From the NCBI GenBank assembly GCA_934466455.1, contig CAKSLF010000010.1, positions 1 to 64,000 on the forward strand: a stretch of 64,000 nt of DNA. Direction: 5' to 3'. Shown piece by piece: positions 15,292-24,120 of this stretch (positions are counted from its first letter, which is position 1; each line of letters starts with the position of its first letter). A program made the translations under genes and the position numbers. This DNA is from an uncultured Oscillospiraceae bacterium (GTDB lineage: Bacteria; Bacillota; Clostridia; Oscillospirales; Ruminococcaceae). The notes beneath the pieces are model-generated. The model did no database searches and had not been told where the DNA came from. It saw nothing but the letters and a program-made list of their open reading frames with translations.

Positions 15292-16590
15292 TCATCCGAT
15301 GGAAATGTTTCCTTCTGGATAAACAGCACGTTCACCATTTGTAAAATGCCACAAAGTAGCTATGGTAAGCGGACCGAGCCTTCCTATAAACATAATCAAA
15401 ATCGAAAGCAGCTTGCTGCCATCGCAAAGGTCGCCGGTTATTCCGGTGGAAAGCCCCGCCGTGCCAAAGGCACTCACCATTTCAAAGGCGATATCCCGAA
15501 GCGGAATTTCCGGTTCCATCACACACATAAAATATATACCCGTAAGCACCACTGAAATGCTCATAATCACTATAATTGCCGCTTTGCGGAATGCATCCTG
15601 CGGTATTGAATACTTAAACGCCTTCTCGGATTCATTCGTTGCCGCAGATCTCACGCCCTTGAGCAAAACGAAAAACGTGGTGGTCTTTATACCGCCGCCG
15701 GTTGAACCGGGCGAAGCACCAATGAACATAAGTGCCATCATAACCACAAGTCCTGCATCTGTAAATCCTCCGAGCGGGTATGTACAGAATCCCGCAGTTC
15801 TTGCGGAAACACTTTGGAACAGTGCTCCGAGCCAGCTTATGTTCTCCGTAAGCTTAAAAAGCAGTGTGCCTGCAAAAATAAGTGCTGCACTGGTGGAAAG
15901 CACAACCTTTGAATGCACAGAAAGCTTTTTCCAGTGTAACTTCTTTTCAATCAATTCCCTTATAGCAAGGAATCCGATTCCACCAAAAAATATAATTGCG
16001 CAGGTTACAATATTAAGCCACACATCGTTTTTATATGGCATAAGGCTCGTTCCGTTACCGAGCACGTCAAAGCCTGCATTGTTGAACGCAGATATCGAGT
16101 GAAAAAGGCTCAGTCCCACCGCCTTTATAAAGGGATAATCCCTCGCAAAGGTCACAAAGCTCAGCACCGCACCTATAAGCTCGCAGGTTACGGTGGTAAG
16201 AAAGACGCTTTTCAAAAAGCGAACTATTCCTTTTCCCGAATCAAGATTCATGGCATCACGAATTATATTTCTCTCTTTAATATTCATGCGTTTGCGCATG
16301 GCAAGAATTACTCCCGCACCGATAGATGTAAGCCCAAGGCCGCCTATCTGTATAAGCAGTGCTATTATAACCTGCCCGAATGCGGTAAAAGTGCTGCCTG
16401 GATCAACCGTTGTAAGCCCTGTTACACAAACGGCACTTGCCGCAGTATAAAGCGCGTCAATATACCTCAACGTTATTCCGCTTTTTACACTGCACGGCAA
16501 ACACAACAGTGCCGACCCGATAAGCAGCGTAACCGCAAAGCCCAAAGCTATTATGCGTGCCGGAGACTGCCTTTTTATAAATTTATTCAT
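15292..16590 (-). CDS. ktrB: Potassium uptake transporter subunit KtrB/TrkH family
   Basis: The 432-residue integral membrane protein has the repeated TM-pore-TM architecture of the Trk/Ktr/HKT family. Pore-loop segments are visible as TAASAVCVTGLTT, SISAFNNAGFD, SVSARTAGFCTYP and SAFGTAGLSTGITGD, each with the filter glycine. It imports K+ (often with Na+). The start at 16590 follows AAGGAG. Forms an operon with ktrA. Confidence 0.92.
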   Translation of the reverse strand: MNKFIKRQSPARIIALGFAVTLLIGSALLCLPCSVKSGITLRYIDALYTAASAVCVTGLTTVDPGSTFTAFGQVIIALLIQIGGLGLTSIGAGVILAMRKRMNIKERNIIRDAMNLDSGKGIVRFLKSVFLTTVTCELIGAVLSFVTFARDYPFIKAVGLSLFHSISAFNNAGFDVLGNGTSLMPYKNDVWLNIVTCAIIFFGGIGFLAIRELIEKKLHWKKLSVHSKVVLSTSAALIFAGTLLFKLTENISWLGALFQSVSARTAGFCTYPLGGFTDAGLVVMMALMFIGASPGSTGGGIKTTTFFVLLKGVRSAATNESEKAFKYSIPQDAFRKAAIIVIMSISVVLTGIYFMCVMEPEIPLRDIAFEMVSAFGTAGLSTGITGDLCDGSKLLSILIMFIGRLGPLTIATLWHFTNGERAVYPEGNISIG

Positions 16591-16606
16591 CTTTCTCCTT
16601 GCGCCG

Positions 16607-16640
16607 AAAAATCCTCCGGAGTCATTCCGGAGGATTTTTG
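16607..16640 (-). terminator. Terminator upstream of ktrB
   Basis: A 14-bp stem (AAAAATCCTCCGGA with TCCGGAGGATTTTT) and 5-base loop ends the transketolase-operon transcript on the minus strand. Confidence 0.8.
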
Positions 16641-16645
16641 CTGTT

Positions 16646-17077
16646 TTATTTTCCGTTTCCGAAAACTTTTCTGTTTTTAAGTCCGCCGAGGAACATTGTA
16701 ATGGCTCCGCCGGCAGATACTGCGGCAATTATAAGTCCTGTTCCCTCTGCGGAACCGTTTTGGATAAGCAGCACAACCGCAAGAGCAAAAACGCAGATTG
16801 CATTTATCATAACCTTACGCCCCTTGCTTGGGCGGTTGCGGTTATTTATTCCGTCAAGTGCAACAAGCAGCGACAGAGCGGTTTGCAGACACAGAGAAAC
16901 CGTATATCCGAGAACATCGCTTGTCTGTGCCGCACCGAAGAGTACGCCCGTTGCAAAAAGCCACGCCATATAAGAATTTATAACGCCGCCGATAATAACA
17001 AGCACGGCACCGTAAACGATAAGTCTTCCGCCCGGAGCACGGCTGTCGAAAATCGGCTTTTTGGTTTTCTTTTTCAT
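16646..17077 (-). CDS. Small four-helix membrane protein of unknown function
   Basis: The 143-residue protein begins with a basic segment (MKKKTKKPIFD) and shows four hydrophobic stretches at roughly residues 20-45, 55-75, 88-105 and 112-130, ending GNGK. I do not recognise the family. It starts 13 bases after the transketolase C-terminal subunit gene with GGGGATA in front, so it is the last gene of that operon. Confidence 0.7.
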   Translation of the reverse strand: MKKKTKKPIFDSRAPGGRLIVYGAVLVIIGGVINSYMAWLFATGVLFGAAQTSDVLGYTVSLCLQTALSLLVALDGINNRNRPSKGRKVMINAICVFALAVVLLIQNGSAEGTGLIIAAVSAGGAITMFLGGLKNRKVFGNGK

Positions 17078-17090
17078 TGATATATCCCCT

Positions 17091-18020
17091 TTATTTCATG
17101 GAAACGGCTTTTCTTGCCGCTTCAACAATGTCATTTTCGGTCATTCCGAATTTTTCGGAAAGCTCCGGCATTTTTCCAACCTCGCCGAACACATCCTTTG
17201 TGCCTACAGGCACCATCGGCACCGGGCAGTTTTGGGCGGCAACCTCGGCAACTGCGGAGAAAAGCCCGCCGATTATGTTGTGATTTTCCGCAACAACGGC
17301 GCAGCGGGTCTTTTTTACGGAGCTTACAACCGCTTCGGCATCAATGGGTTTTATTGTATGGATATTGATGACTTCTGCGTCAACGCCCTCTTCTTTAAGA
17401 ATCTCGGCTGCTTCCATAGCTCTTTTTACCATAATCCCGCTTGCAAAAATCGTTACATCCTTGCCGTCGTAAATTTTATCCGCCTTGAACAGGTCGAATT
17501 TATAATTTTCGTCCTCAAAAATATCCGGAGTTTCTTTTCTGAACATACGAATATAAACCGGACCGTAATGATTTATAATCTGCGGCAAAGCCTGCTTTAG
17601 CTGGGCGTTATCCGCCGGTTCGAAAATAACCATTGTCGGAATGGAGCGAAGAACGCCTATGTCTTCAAGGCTCATATGGGTGCCGCCGTTAAGCTGGGCG
17701 GAAATTCCGGGGTCGGTTCCGACTATCTTTACATTTTGCTTTGCATATGCTATTGAAACGGCTATTTGGTCGCAAATTCTTCTTGTTGCAAACGGAGTAA
17801 AGGAGCTTATAAACGGAATAAATCCATAGGAGGAAAGACCGGCGGCAACGGAAGCCATATTTTGCTCCGCAATACCCACCTCAAAAGCTCTTTCCGGGAA
17901 AAGCTGCTGAAGCTTTTTTGTGCCGTTGCAGTTTGCAAGGTCTGCGTCCAAAACACAAATTCGGTCGTCGTGCTCCATAATCTCCGCAAGGGTATTTCCG
18001 AAAACTTCTCTCATCATCAT
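17091..18020 (-). CDS. Transketolase, C-terminal subunit
   Basis: The 309-residue protein has the pyrimidine-binding and C-terminal transketolase domains, with FEVGIAEQNM as the conserved glutamate motif and GTHMSLED following. With the N-terminal subunit encoded just upstream it forms a split thiamine-diphosphate transketolase of the non-oxidative pentose phosphate pathway. The start at 18020 follows AAGGGGG; 13 bases separate it from its partner gene. Confidence 0.9.
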   Translation of the reverse strand: MMMREVFGNTLAEIMEHDDRICVLDADLANCNGTKKLQQLFPERAFEVGIAEQNMASVAAGLSSYGFIPFISSFTPFATRRICDQIAVSIAYAKQNVKIVGTDPGISAQLNGGTHMSLEDIGVLRSIPTMVIFEPADNAQLKQALPQIINHYGPVYIRMFRKETPDIFEDENYKFDLFKADKIYDGKDVTIFASGIMVKRAMEAAEILKEEGVDAEVINIHTIKPIDAEAVVSSVKKTRCAVVAENHNIIGGLFSAVAEVAAQNCPVPMVPVGTKDVFGEVGKMPELSEKFGMTENDIVEAARKAVSMK

Positions 18021-18033
18021 AGCGCACACCCCC

Positions 18034-18831
18034 TTACTGAAGCTCCGCAAGAGCGGCTTCCACTTTTTCTTTCGGCAAAGACATACTGTGGCAGGAAGGA
18101 CCTGCGTTTTCGGCAAAGCTTACGCCCTTGCCCTTTATTGTATCAAGAATTATCATAGAGGGCTTGCCCTTTTTTGCCTTGGCACGGTCGATTGCTGCGG
18201 AGATTGCTTCGCAGTCGTGACCGTTGATTTCCTGGGTGTACCAGCCAAAGGCTCTCCACTTTGCTTTAAGGTCGCCGAGGGAGTTTATATCATCGGTATA
18301 TCCGTCAAGCTGCATATTGTTCTTATCGGTGAATGCGATAAAGTTATCCAGCTTTTTTTGTGCGGCAAGCATTGCCGCTTCCCAAATCTGTCCCTCCTGG
18401 CTTTCGCCGTCGCCGACGATTGCATAAATCGTTGCGCCGTCTTTCTTTATCTTTGAACCGATAGCCACGCCCACGGCACAGGAAAATCCCTGACCGAGAG
18501 AACCAGCAGTCATATCCACGCCGGGGGTTTTGTTCATATCACAGTGACTTGGAAGGTTGGTTCCGAATCTGTTGAGGGTATAGAGCCATTCTCTCGGAAA
18601 AAATCCCTTAAGCGCAAGAGTTGCATAAACTGCGGGACCTGCGTGACCCTTTGAAACGATAAGCCTGTCCCTGCCCTCCATTTTCGGGTTTTTGGGGTCA
18701 ACATTCATTTTATCAAAATAGAGCACCCGAAGCAGCTCCACAATCGACATTGAACCGCCGATATGACCGCTTCCTATGCTACCGATACATTCGAGAGTCA
18801 TTCTGCGAATCTCTTTGCAGATTTCGTCCAT
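18034..18831 (-). CDS. Transketolase, N-terminal (ThDP-binding) subunit
   Basis: The 265-residue protein carries the thiamine-diphosphate motif: VGDGESQEGQIWEAAMLAA followed by the NNM segment. GHIGGSMS and VSKGHAGPAVYA are typical of the family. ATG 18831 follows AGGAG; a TATAAT box is at 18870-18875 on the minus strand (-35 weak). First gene of a three-gene operon. Confidence 0.92.
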   Translation of the reverse strand: MDEICKEIRRMTLECIGSIGSGHIGGSMSIVELLRVLYFDKMNVDPKNPKMEGRDRLIVSKGHAGPAVYATLALKGFFPREWLYTLNRFGTNLPSHCDMNKTPGVDMTAGSLGQGFSCAVGVAIGSKIKKDGATIYAIVGDGESQEGQIWEAAMLAAQKKLDNFIAFTDKNNMQLDGYTDDINSLGDLKAKWRAFGWYTQEINGHDCEAISAAIDRAKAKKGKPSMIILDTIKGKGVSFAENAGPSCHSMSLPKEKVEAALAELQ

Positions 18832-18869
18832 GTACCAACCACTCCTTCCAGAACACATTGATAAAACAT

Positions 18870-18875
18870 ATTATA
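18870..18875 (-). promoter_or_regulatory. -10 box of the transketolase operon
   Basis: TATAAT on the minus strand, 38 bases before the start codon. No good -35 hexamer is seen at 16-18 bp spacing. Confidence 0.5.
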
Positions 18876-18939
18876 GCACAAAATCCGCAAAGGGAATACT
18901 TATTTTTTCAAATTCCGTAAAAATTCGATTATATGACGG

Positions 18940-18977
18940 AAAGCGTTCCGTTTATAAGGTCAAACGGAACGCTTTTG
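18940..18977. terminator. Hairpin downstream of the 53-aa gene
   Basis: The 14-bp arms AAAGCGTTCCGTTT and AAACGGAACGCTTT surround an 8-base loop. T runs are short on both strands, so this is a moderate call for the end of the 19004-19165 transcript. Confidence 0.5.
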
Positions 18978-19003
18978 CACAATTTTTTTTATTAAAACCG
19001 CCC

Positions 19004-19165
19004 TCAAAGGTGATTTTCGTCCACCCATTTTTTTGCAAGGCGCACCGCAAGCTCCTCTGCCTTTTCGGAGGTTTCTTCCCCAAGGGGAAAAGGATTTGTT
19101 TTATAGAGCGGCGTTTGCGCCGCCTTGTTCTCGTCCTTGCTTATTTTATTTCTTTTTATATACAT
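19004..19165 (-). CDS. Small conserved-looking hypothetical protein (53 aa)
   Basis: The frame begins MYIKRNKISKDENKAAQTPL and ends AKKWVDENHL. It has GGGGTGAT in front of its ATG, codon use like the surrounding genes and a hairpin after its stop. The C-terminal half (ETSEKAEELAVRLAKKWV) would form an amphipathic helix. I do not recognise it. It sits just downstream of sigE on the same strand, 56 bases from the sigE stop, and may be co-transcribed with the spoIIGA-sigE pair. Confidence 0.65.
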   Translation of the reverse strand: MYIKRNKISKDENKAAQTPLYKTNPFPLGEETSEKAEELAVRLAKKWVDENHL

Positions 19166-19221
19166 ATTTATATCACCCCAAGCTTATTCTTTTCCCAAGG
19201 CGGCGCAGCTATGCGTTTTTT

Positions 19222-19947
19222 TCAGAAAAGTGCGGTTTTTTCAAGATCCCGCCGAAGCCGGGCAATTATCTTTTTTTCAAGGCGGGAAATGTATGACTGA
19301 CTTATCCCGATTATATCGGCAACCTCCTTTTGGGTATGCTCCTTTTCGCCGGAAAGCCCAAAACGCAGCACCATAATTTTGTGCTCCCGTTCGCCAAGGC
19401 GGGCTACGGCTTCGTTCAACACCCGCCGCTCGGCGTCCTGCTCTATCCCCCGATTTACGCAGTCACTGTCCGTTCCGAGAACATCGGAGAGCAAAAGCTC
19501 GTTTCCGTCCCAATCCACATTAAGCGGTTCATCTATGGAAACCTCGTTTTTAAGCGGCTGGGTTTTGCGGATAAACATAAGTATCTCGTTTTCTATACAC
19601 CGGGAAGCATAGGTAGCAAGCTTTATGCCTTTTCGGTGCTCAAAGGTATTTACCGCTTTTATAAGCCCTATCGTTCCGATTGAGGTTAAATCCTCCACTC
19701 CTATCCCGGTTGATTCAAACTTTTTTGCTATATAAACCACAAGGCGAAGGTTGCGCTCTATAAGCAGGTTTTTTGCTTCCTTGCTCCCGTGCTCAAGCCG
19801 TTCAAAAGCCTCTGCCTCCTCCTCCTTTGAAAGAGGCGGGGGAAGGCTTTCCGGTCCGTTTATGTAAAATATTTTCCCGGGAAAAAGCCTTGTAAAAAGC
19901 AGCGAAATCCGCATTGTTACAGCGTTTATCAAGTTTTTTACATTCAT
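19222..19947 (-). CDS. sigE: Mother-cell sporulation sigma factor pro-SigE
   Basis: The 241-residue SigE has an N-terminal pro-sequence of about 25-30 residues (hydrophobic, basic), sigma region 2 (NLRLVVYIAKKFESTG, DLTSIGTIGLIKAVNTF) and region 4 HTH (TQKEVADIIGISQSYISRLEKK). It directs early mother-cell gene expression after cleavage by SpoIIGA, encoded immediately upstream. The ATG at 19947 lies one base after the spoIIGA stop, with GGAGG in front. Confidence 0.95.
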   Translation of the reverse strand: MNVKNLINAVTMRISLLFTRLFPGKIFYINGPESLPPPLSKEEEAEAFERLEHGSKEAKNLLIERNLRLVVYIAKKFESTGIGVEDLTSIGTIGLIKAVNTFEHRKGIKLATYASRCIENEILMFIRKTQPLKNEVSIDEPLNVDWDGNELLLSDVLGTDSDCVNRGIEQDAERRVLNEAVARLGEREHKIMVLRFGLSGEKEHTQKEVADIIGISQSYISRLEKKIIARLRRDLEKTALF

Positions 19948-19948
19948 T

Positions 19949-20815
19949 TTATCTTACCTCCGTAAAGCTTTTATTCGCTTGTTTAAGAATTAGATTGCCG
20001 CCGAGAAGAAGCGTGCCCTCCGGGGCAAAATCCGAAAATCCTATCAATACTTCCTCCGCTTGAAAAACGCTTCCGCCTTTTTCGAGCACAAGCTTTTCCG
20101 GGCGTATTGCCGGAATGAGCACGCTTCCGGATACCGTTGAGCACGGAACAAGCCTTATCCCATACTTCGTGCTCAAATTGCGTTCCAAAAGCTGCTCAAG
20201 CATATCCGGCGGAAGCAGTTTTTTTAACTCCGCAGCACGGCAAACCACAACCGGTGCGCCGGAAAGCGGCTCCGTAAGGGAATTTCCCGTATCGGTAAAG
20301 CCCTTGAGCACGGCGCAGCCTCCGCCGTAATATATCTTTGCAATGCAGGCTCCCTCCGACTCTCCATGGCGGAAAAGGCGGCGCAAAAGCTCCGTTACGG
20401 CAAAGGCGGCGCAAGCCGCAAGCACTATTTCCAAAGCGGAAAATTCAAAATATACAACACCGTTTTTCAAAAGAAATTCCTTTGGCTGCGCCGCCGTTCC
20501 GATAAGCAGCATAAAGCCGGAAAATACAAAGCCGCAGGCATAAAATACCGCCAAAAGCCGCAAAAGCTCAAGCGGCTTTCTTCTTCCAAAACAAATGAGC
20601 ACCATTATTGCGGAAACCGCAAAGCGGCTTATCCAAAGGACCGCCCTTTCAAGGGGAAAAATTACGCAGAGGGAATAAACCGCACCGACAGCCGCAGCAA
20701 AAAGCCCCCGCAGCCTTACAAACCTTGCGCCCGCAAGCCTTGCCGTTCCGAAAAGAACAAGATAATCGACGGCAAGGTTTATCGTCACCAAAATATCCGC
20801 ATATATTACACGCAA
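19949..20815 (-). CDS. spoIIGA: Sporulation pro-SigE processing protease SpoIIGA
   Basis: The 288-residue protein has about five N-terminal membrane helices (residues 1-150) and a C-terminal aspartic-protease-like domain with the DTGNSLTEP motif. It cleaves the pro-sequence of SigE in the mother cell. The start is TTG 20815, with GGAGGCG about 8 bases upstream. Together with sigE it establishes that the organism forms endospores. Confidence 0.94.
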   Translation of the reverse strand: MRVIYADILVTINLAVDYLVLFGTARLAGARFVRLRGLFAAAVGAVYSLCVIFPLERAVLWISRFAVSAIMVLICFGRRKPLELLRLLAVFYACGFVFSGFMLLIGTAAQPKEFLLKNGVVYFEFSALEIVLAACAAFAVTELLRRLFRHGESEGACIAKIYYGGGCAVLKGFTDTGNSLTEPLSGAPVVVCRAAELKKLLPPDMLEQLLERNLSTKYGIRLVPCSTVSGSVLIPAIRPEKLVLEKGGSVFQAEEVLIGFSDFAPEGTLLLGGNLILKQANKSFTEVR

Positions 20816-20840
20816 AGTAATCGCCTCCGCCTTTGAGAAA

Positions 20841-20875
20841 ATTATACCGCCCGGCGGCGTGGTTTTTAAGTCGAA
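20841..20875 (-). promoter_or_regulatory. Putative Spo0A-activated SigA promoter of spoIIGA-sigE
   Basis: The minus strand has TATAAT (20841-20846). No -35 stands at 17 bp, but exactly 22 bp upstream is TCGACT, overlapping an AGTCGAA element (20869-20875 on the plus strand) that matches the 0A box TGTCGAA at six of seven positions. The Bacillus subtilis spoIIG promoter has the same unusual 22-bp spacing with 0A boxes over the -35. Confidence 0.5.
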
Positions 20876-20939
20876 ACACTTACCGGGGAATTTTTCATAT
20901 AATATTGCGACGGATTTTTTTAGCGGGAGGCGATTTTCG

Positions 20940-21113
20940 GTGCGGCAAAAAGATGTTTTTTCCTCCGACGAAATCAGGGGGAGAGAATGTAAAGATTACC
21001 TTGAGGAATTTTGCGCAGGACAGCGCAGAGAAATTGCAAAATACAAAGTAGACGATTTTTTTGACGGCGAACCGCCGGCGCAGGCTGAGGGGCAACTCAC
21101 AAAGTCATCATAA
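20940..21113 (+). CDS. Small hypothetical protein (57 aa), divergent from spoIIGA
   Basis: The GTG start at 20940 follows GGGAGGCG with 8 bases of spacing. The protein is charged (VRQKDVFSSDEIRGREC near the N-terminus, KYKVDDFFDGEPP later) and ends TKSS. A CATATAAT box lies about 40 bases upstream and a terminator follows the stop. Its function is unknown; divergence from spoIIGA makes a sporulation link possible, but this is inference. Confidence 0.55.
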   Translation: MRQKDVFSSDEIRGRECKDYLEEFCAGQRREIAKYKVDDFFDGEPPAQAEGQLTKSS

Positions 21114-21121
21114 AAATGCAC

Positions 21122-21152
21122 AAAAGCCCGGCTGCTTTATCACCGGGCTTTA
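21122..21152 (+). terminator. Terminator of the 57-aa gene
   Basis: AAAGCCCGG with CCGGGCTTT around an 11-base loop, nine bases after the stop; the T run is short and broken. Confidence 0.6.
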
Positions 21153-21295
21153 ATATTTTAGTCAAATTCGGCATATTTCAAAAAAAGAGCGTTTTGCACA
21201 AAAATTCGGTTTGATTTTTATGCAATAATACCTGTCGATTATTGAAAGGTCATAAAAGCAAATGAAAATTTTTATGGATTTTTTACAAAATTGTC

Positions 21296-21324
21296 TTGAA
21301 AATTCGTGCGTTTTAACTTAAAAT
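21296..21324 (+). promoter_or_regulatory. SigA promoter of the PucR-type regulator gene
   Basis: TTGAAA (21296-21301), 17-bp spacer, TAAAAT (21319-21324), 48 bases before the start. Confidence 0.7.
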
Positions 21325-21371
21325 AAGGATAGGGCATTTTTAAGTTTATGCCGTGCGAAAGAGGGGTTTTA

Positions 21372-22457
21372 ATGTCAAACAGATTATTTCAGGGTATAAT
21401 ACATCAGATGCATGACAGCATCGGCAGAACGGTCGGTATCGTTGACGATACCTCCACCGTTGTCGCTTGCAGCGACCTTGCCAGAGTCGGCGAGCGCAAC
21501 GATTTTCTTGTTTCCGACTTTGCCGGGGACGGGGAATGCAAAATCTGCGACGGTTTTACATACAAGGTCTTCGGCGTTGACGACCGTCCGGAGTTTGCCG
21601 TGTTCGTCGCCGGAACAGACGGTCTTGCGGCGCAGTTCTGTTCCCTTATGGCAGTTTCTCTTGCGGGAATAAAGCAATATTACGACGAAAAATACGACCG
21701 TGCAAACTTTATTAAGAATGTTATTCTCGATAACATTCTTCCCGGCGATATATACATAAAAGCAAGGGAGCTTCGCTTTCCCACCGATGTTTCGAGGGTC
21801 GTTCTCTTTATTCGTGTGCTTACGGTCAACGATATTTCCGTTTTTGATGTTGTGCAAAACCTTTTTCCGGACAAAAACAAGGATTTTGTTTTCAGCGTAA
21901 GCGAATCCGATGTTGTTCTTGTAAAAGAAATTAAGCCCGGAATCGAAAGTTCCGATATTGAAAAGCTTGCAAGCTCCATTATCGAAACCCTCAGCGGAGA
22001 ATTTTTTACCAGAGTTAATGTCGGCATAGGCACAACCGCAACCGGAATCAAGGACCTTGCAAAGAGCTTTAAGGAAGCACAGGTCGCTCTTGAGGTCGGC
22101 AAAGTTTTCGATACGGATAAAGCCATTGTAAACTATGACAATCTCGGCATTGCAAGGCTTATTTATCAGCTTCCCACCACTCTTTGCGAAATGTTCCTGC
22201 GGGAAGTTTTTAAGAGAGGCTCTATCGAAAGTCTTGACCAGGAAACTCTTTTTACAATTCAAAAATTCTTTGAGAACAATCTTAATGTTTCCGAAACAAG
22301 CCGTAAGCTCTTTGTTCACAGAAACACTCTTGTTTACCGCCTTGAGAAAATCAAAAAGCTTACCGGGCTTGACCTTCGTGAATTTGACCATGCCATTGTG
22401 TTCAAGGTTGCGCTTATGGTCAAGAAGTACCTCTCCGCAAACCCCGTAAAATACTGA
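21372..22457 (+). CDS. PucR/CdaR-type transcriptional regulator
   Basis: The 361-residue protein ends in the PucR C-terminal HTH (FFENNLNVSETSRKLFVHRNTLVYRLEKIKKLTGLDLRE), preceded by a GGDEF-like degenerate middle domain (VNVGIGTTATGIKDLAKSFKEA). The N-terminal 130 residues may sense a ligand. Family members respond to purines, sugar diacids or other metabolites; the ligand here is unknown. The ATG follows GAGGGG. It precedes ftsE by 46 bases without an obvious terminator, so read-through into the division operon is possible. Confidence 0.8.
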   Translation: MSNRLFQGIIHQMHDSIGRTVGIVDDTSTVVACSDLARVGERNDFLVSDFAGDGECKICDGFTYKVFGVDDRPEFAVFVAGTDGLAAQFCSLMAVSLAGIKQYYDEKYDRANFIKNVILDNILPGDIYIKARELRFPTDVSRVVLFIRVLTVNDISVFDVVQNLFPDKNKDFVFSVSESDVVLVKEIKPGIESSDIEKLASSIIETLSGEFFTRVNVGIGTTATGIKDLAKSFKEAQVALEVGKVFDTDKAIVNYDNLGIARLIYQLPTTLCEMFLREVFKRGSIESLDQETLFTIQKFFENNLNVSETSRKLFVHRNTLVYRLEKIKKLTGLDLREFDHAIVFKVALMVKKYLSANPVKY

Positions 22458-22503
22458 TTTTGCGTTTTTTGTTTTTTATCATTGTTTATTGTGAGGTTTC
22501 AAA

Positions 22504-23187
22504 TTGATTGAATTTCAGAATGTAACAAAAAAATATCCAAACGGCACGCTTGCTCTTAACGATGTAAGCCTGCGCATTGCCGACGGAGAATTTGTCTTTA
22601 TCGTCGGTTCCTCCGGCGCAGGCAAAAGCACCCTTATAAAGCTTATGCTGCGTGAGGAGCGGGCAACCTCCGGCGTTATCAAGGTAAACGGCAAAAATCT
22701 TGGAAAAATGCCGAGATATAAAATCCCAAAGTTTCGCCGCTCTATCGGCGTTGTGTTCCAGGATTTTCGCCTTATCCCCAATATGAGCGCATACGATAAT
22801 GTGGCTTTTGCTCTTCGTGTGACCAATGTTTCCGCAAAGGAAATCAAGCGAAAGGTTCCGTATATGCTCTCCCTTGTCGGGCTTGCAAACAAGGCAAAAT
22901 GCAAGCCGGAGGAGCTTTCCGGCGGCGAACAGCAGCGTGTCGCCCTTGCCCGTGCGCTTGTTAATTCACCCTCTCTTATCATAGCGGACGAGCCTACCGG
23001 CAACATCGACCCGGAGCTTTCTTTTGAGATAGTTGACCTGCTTAACGAAATAAACAAGCTTGGCGTTACCATTGTTATGGTCACCCACGAGCACGACCTT
23101 GTTCAGCAGTTTAACCGCAGAGTTATAACAATCGAAAAGGGCGAGGTTGTCCGTGATGTTGAAGGAACGGAGGCACCCGTATGCTGA
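22504..23187 (+). CDS. ftsE: Cell-division ABC transporter ATPase FtsE
   Basis: The 227-residue ABC ATPase has Walker A (GSSGAGKSTL), the signature LSGGEQQRVALARAL and Walker B (LIIADEPTGN). It starts at TTG 22504 with GTGAGG in front. With FtsX it transmits ATP-driven conformational change across the membrane to activate peptidoglycan hydrolases. It overlaps ftsX by 7 bases. Confidence 0.94.
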   Translation: MIEFQNVTKKYPNGTLALNDVSLRIADGEFVFIVGSSGAGKSTLIKLMLREERATSGVIKVNGKNLGKMPRYKIPKFRRSIGVVFQDFRLIPNMSAYDNVAFALRVTNVSAKEIKRKVPYMLSLVGLANKAKCKPEELSGGEQQRVALARALVNSPSLIIADEPTGNIDPELSFEIVDLLNEINKLGVTIVMVTHEHDLVQQFNRRVITIEKGEVVRDVEGTEAPVC

Positions 23188-24083
23188 ACAGCTTTTTCTA
23201 TCTTGTAAAGCAGGGCTTTAAGAACCTCTGGAACAACCGGCTTATGTCCCTTGCCTCAATCGGCGTTCTTGTTTCCTGTATGCTGCTTATCGGTGCAGCC
23301 GCTCTTCTTTCTGTTAATGTTTCAAATGTTGTTGACGAGCTTGAGGACCAAAGCGAAGCAATAGTTTATCTTGACGACGGCACCTCCGATGCGGACCGGG
23401 AGCGCATAAGAAAAGACATTATCGCCACCGGAAAAATTTCCACCGTTGAGTTTATCTCCAAGGAAGAAGCTCTTTCCTCTATGATGGAATCCATGGGCAA
23501 CGAAGGGCTTTTGTTCGACGCCTATAAGGACAACAACAACCTCCCGGATTCCTACCGAATCACCTTTGACGATGTTTCTCAACTTGAGAATACCGTTGCG
23601 GCAATCGAAAAAATCGACGGCGTTTTTTCCGTTTCCGCAATGACGGAGGTGGCAAATGTCATCACCGGAATTAAAAAAATGGCTTACATAGGCGGCATTG
23701 TTATAATCGGGCTTTTGATTGCGGTTTCTCTTATGATAGTCGGCAACACCATAAAAATCACCGTTTTCAGCCGCAGAAGAGAAATCAGCATTATGAAATA
23801 TGTCGGAGCAACAAACGGATTTATCCGCCTTCCTTTTGTAGTCGAGGGCATGAGCCTTGGCATTATCTCCGGCGCAATAGCCTATGGGCTTATCTATTTC
23901 GGCTATGACTACCTTACAAACTGGGTTCTCTCTCAAAAATCCGATTGGTTCTCCATGATAGTTTCCGGCATGGTTCCTTTTTCCGCAATATCAAGTCAGC
24001 TCTTAATCGGATTTTTGTGCGGCGGCGCACTTATCGGCGTTTTCGGCTGTGCGGCCTTTATCGGAAAACACCTTAAAGTCTGA
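23181..24083 (+). CDS. ftsX: Cell-division protein FtsX
   Basis: The 300-residue membrane protein has one N-terminal helix (residues about 22-45), a large extracellular domain (about 50-170) and three C-terminal helices, the FtsX topology. The extracellular loop binds the hydrolase activator. Its partner is probably the coiled-coil M23 protein encoded next. Start and overlap with ftsE indicate translational coupling. Confidence 0.93.
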   Translation: MLNSFFYLVKQGFKNLWNNRLMSLASIGVLVSCMLLIGAAALLSVNVSNVVDELEDQSEAIVYLDDGTSDADRERIRKDIIATGKISTVEFISKEEALSSMMESMGNEGLLFDAYKDNNNLPDSYRITFDDVSQLENTVAAIEKIDGVFSVSAMTEVANVITGIKKMAYIGGIVIIGLLIAVSLMIVGNTIKITVFSRRREISIMKYVGATNGFIRLPFVVEGMSLGIISGAIAYGLIYFGYDYLTNWVLSQKSDWFSMIVSGMVPFSAISSQLLIGFLCGGALIGVFGCAAFIGKHLKV

Positions 24084-24120
24084 CGGCTGTTCACCATATT
24101 CCCTTTTACGGAGGTAAAAA

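Noticed and set aside
21384..22391. A 335-codon antisense frame opposite the PucR-type regulator
   Set aside because: Shadow frame; the sense gene has the promoter, ribosome binding site and PucR HTH.
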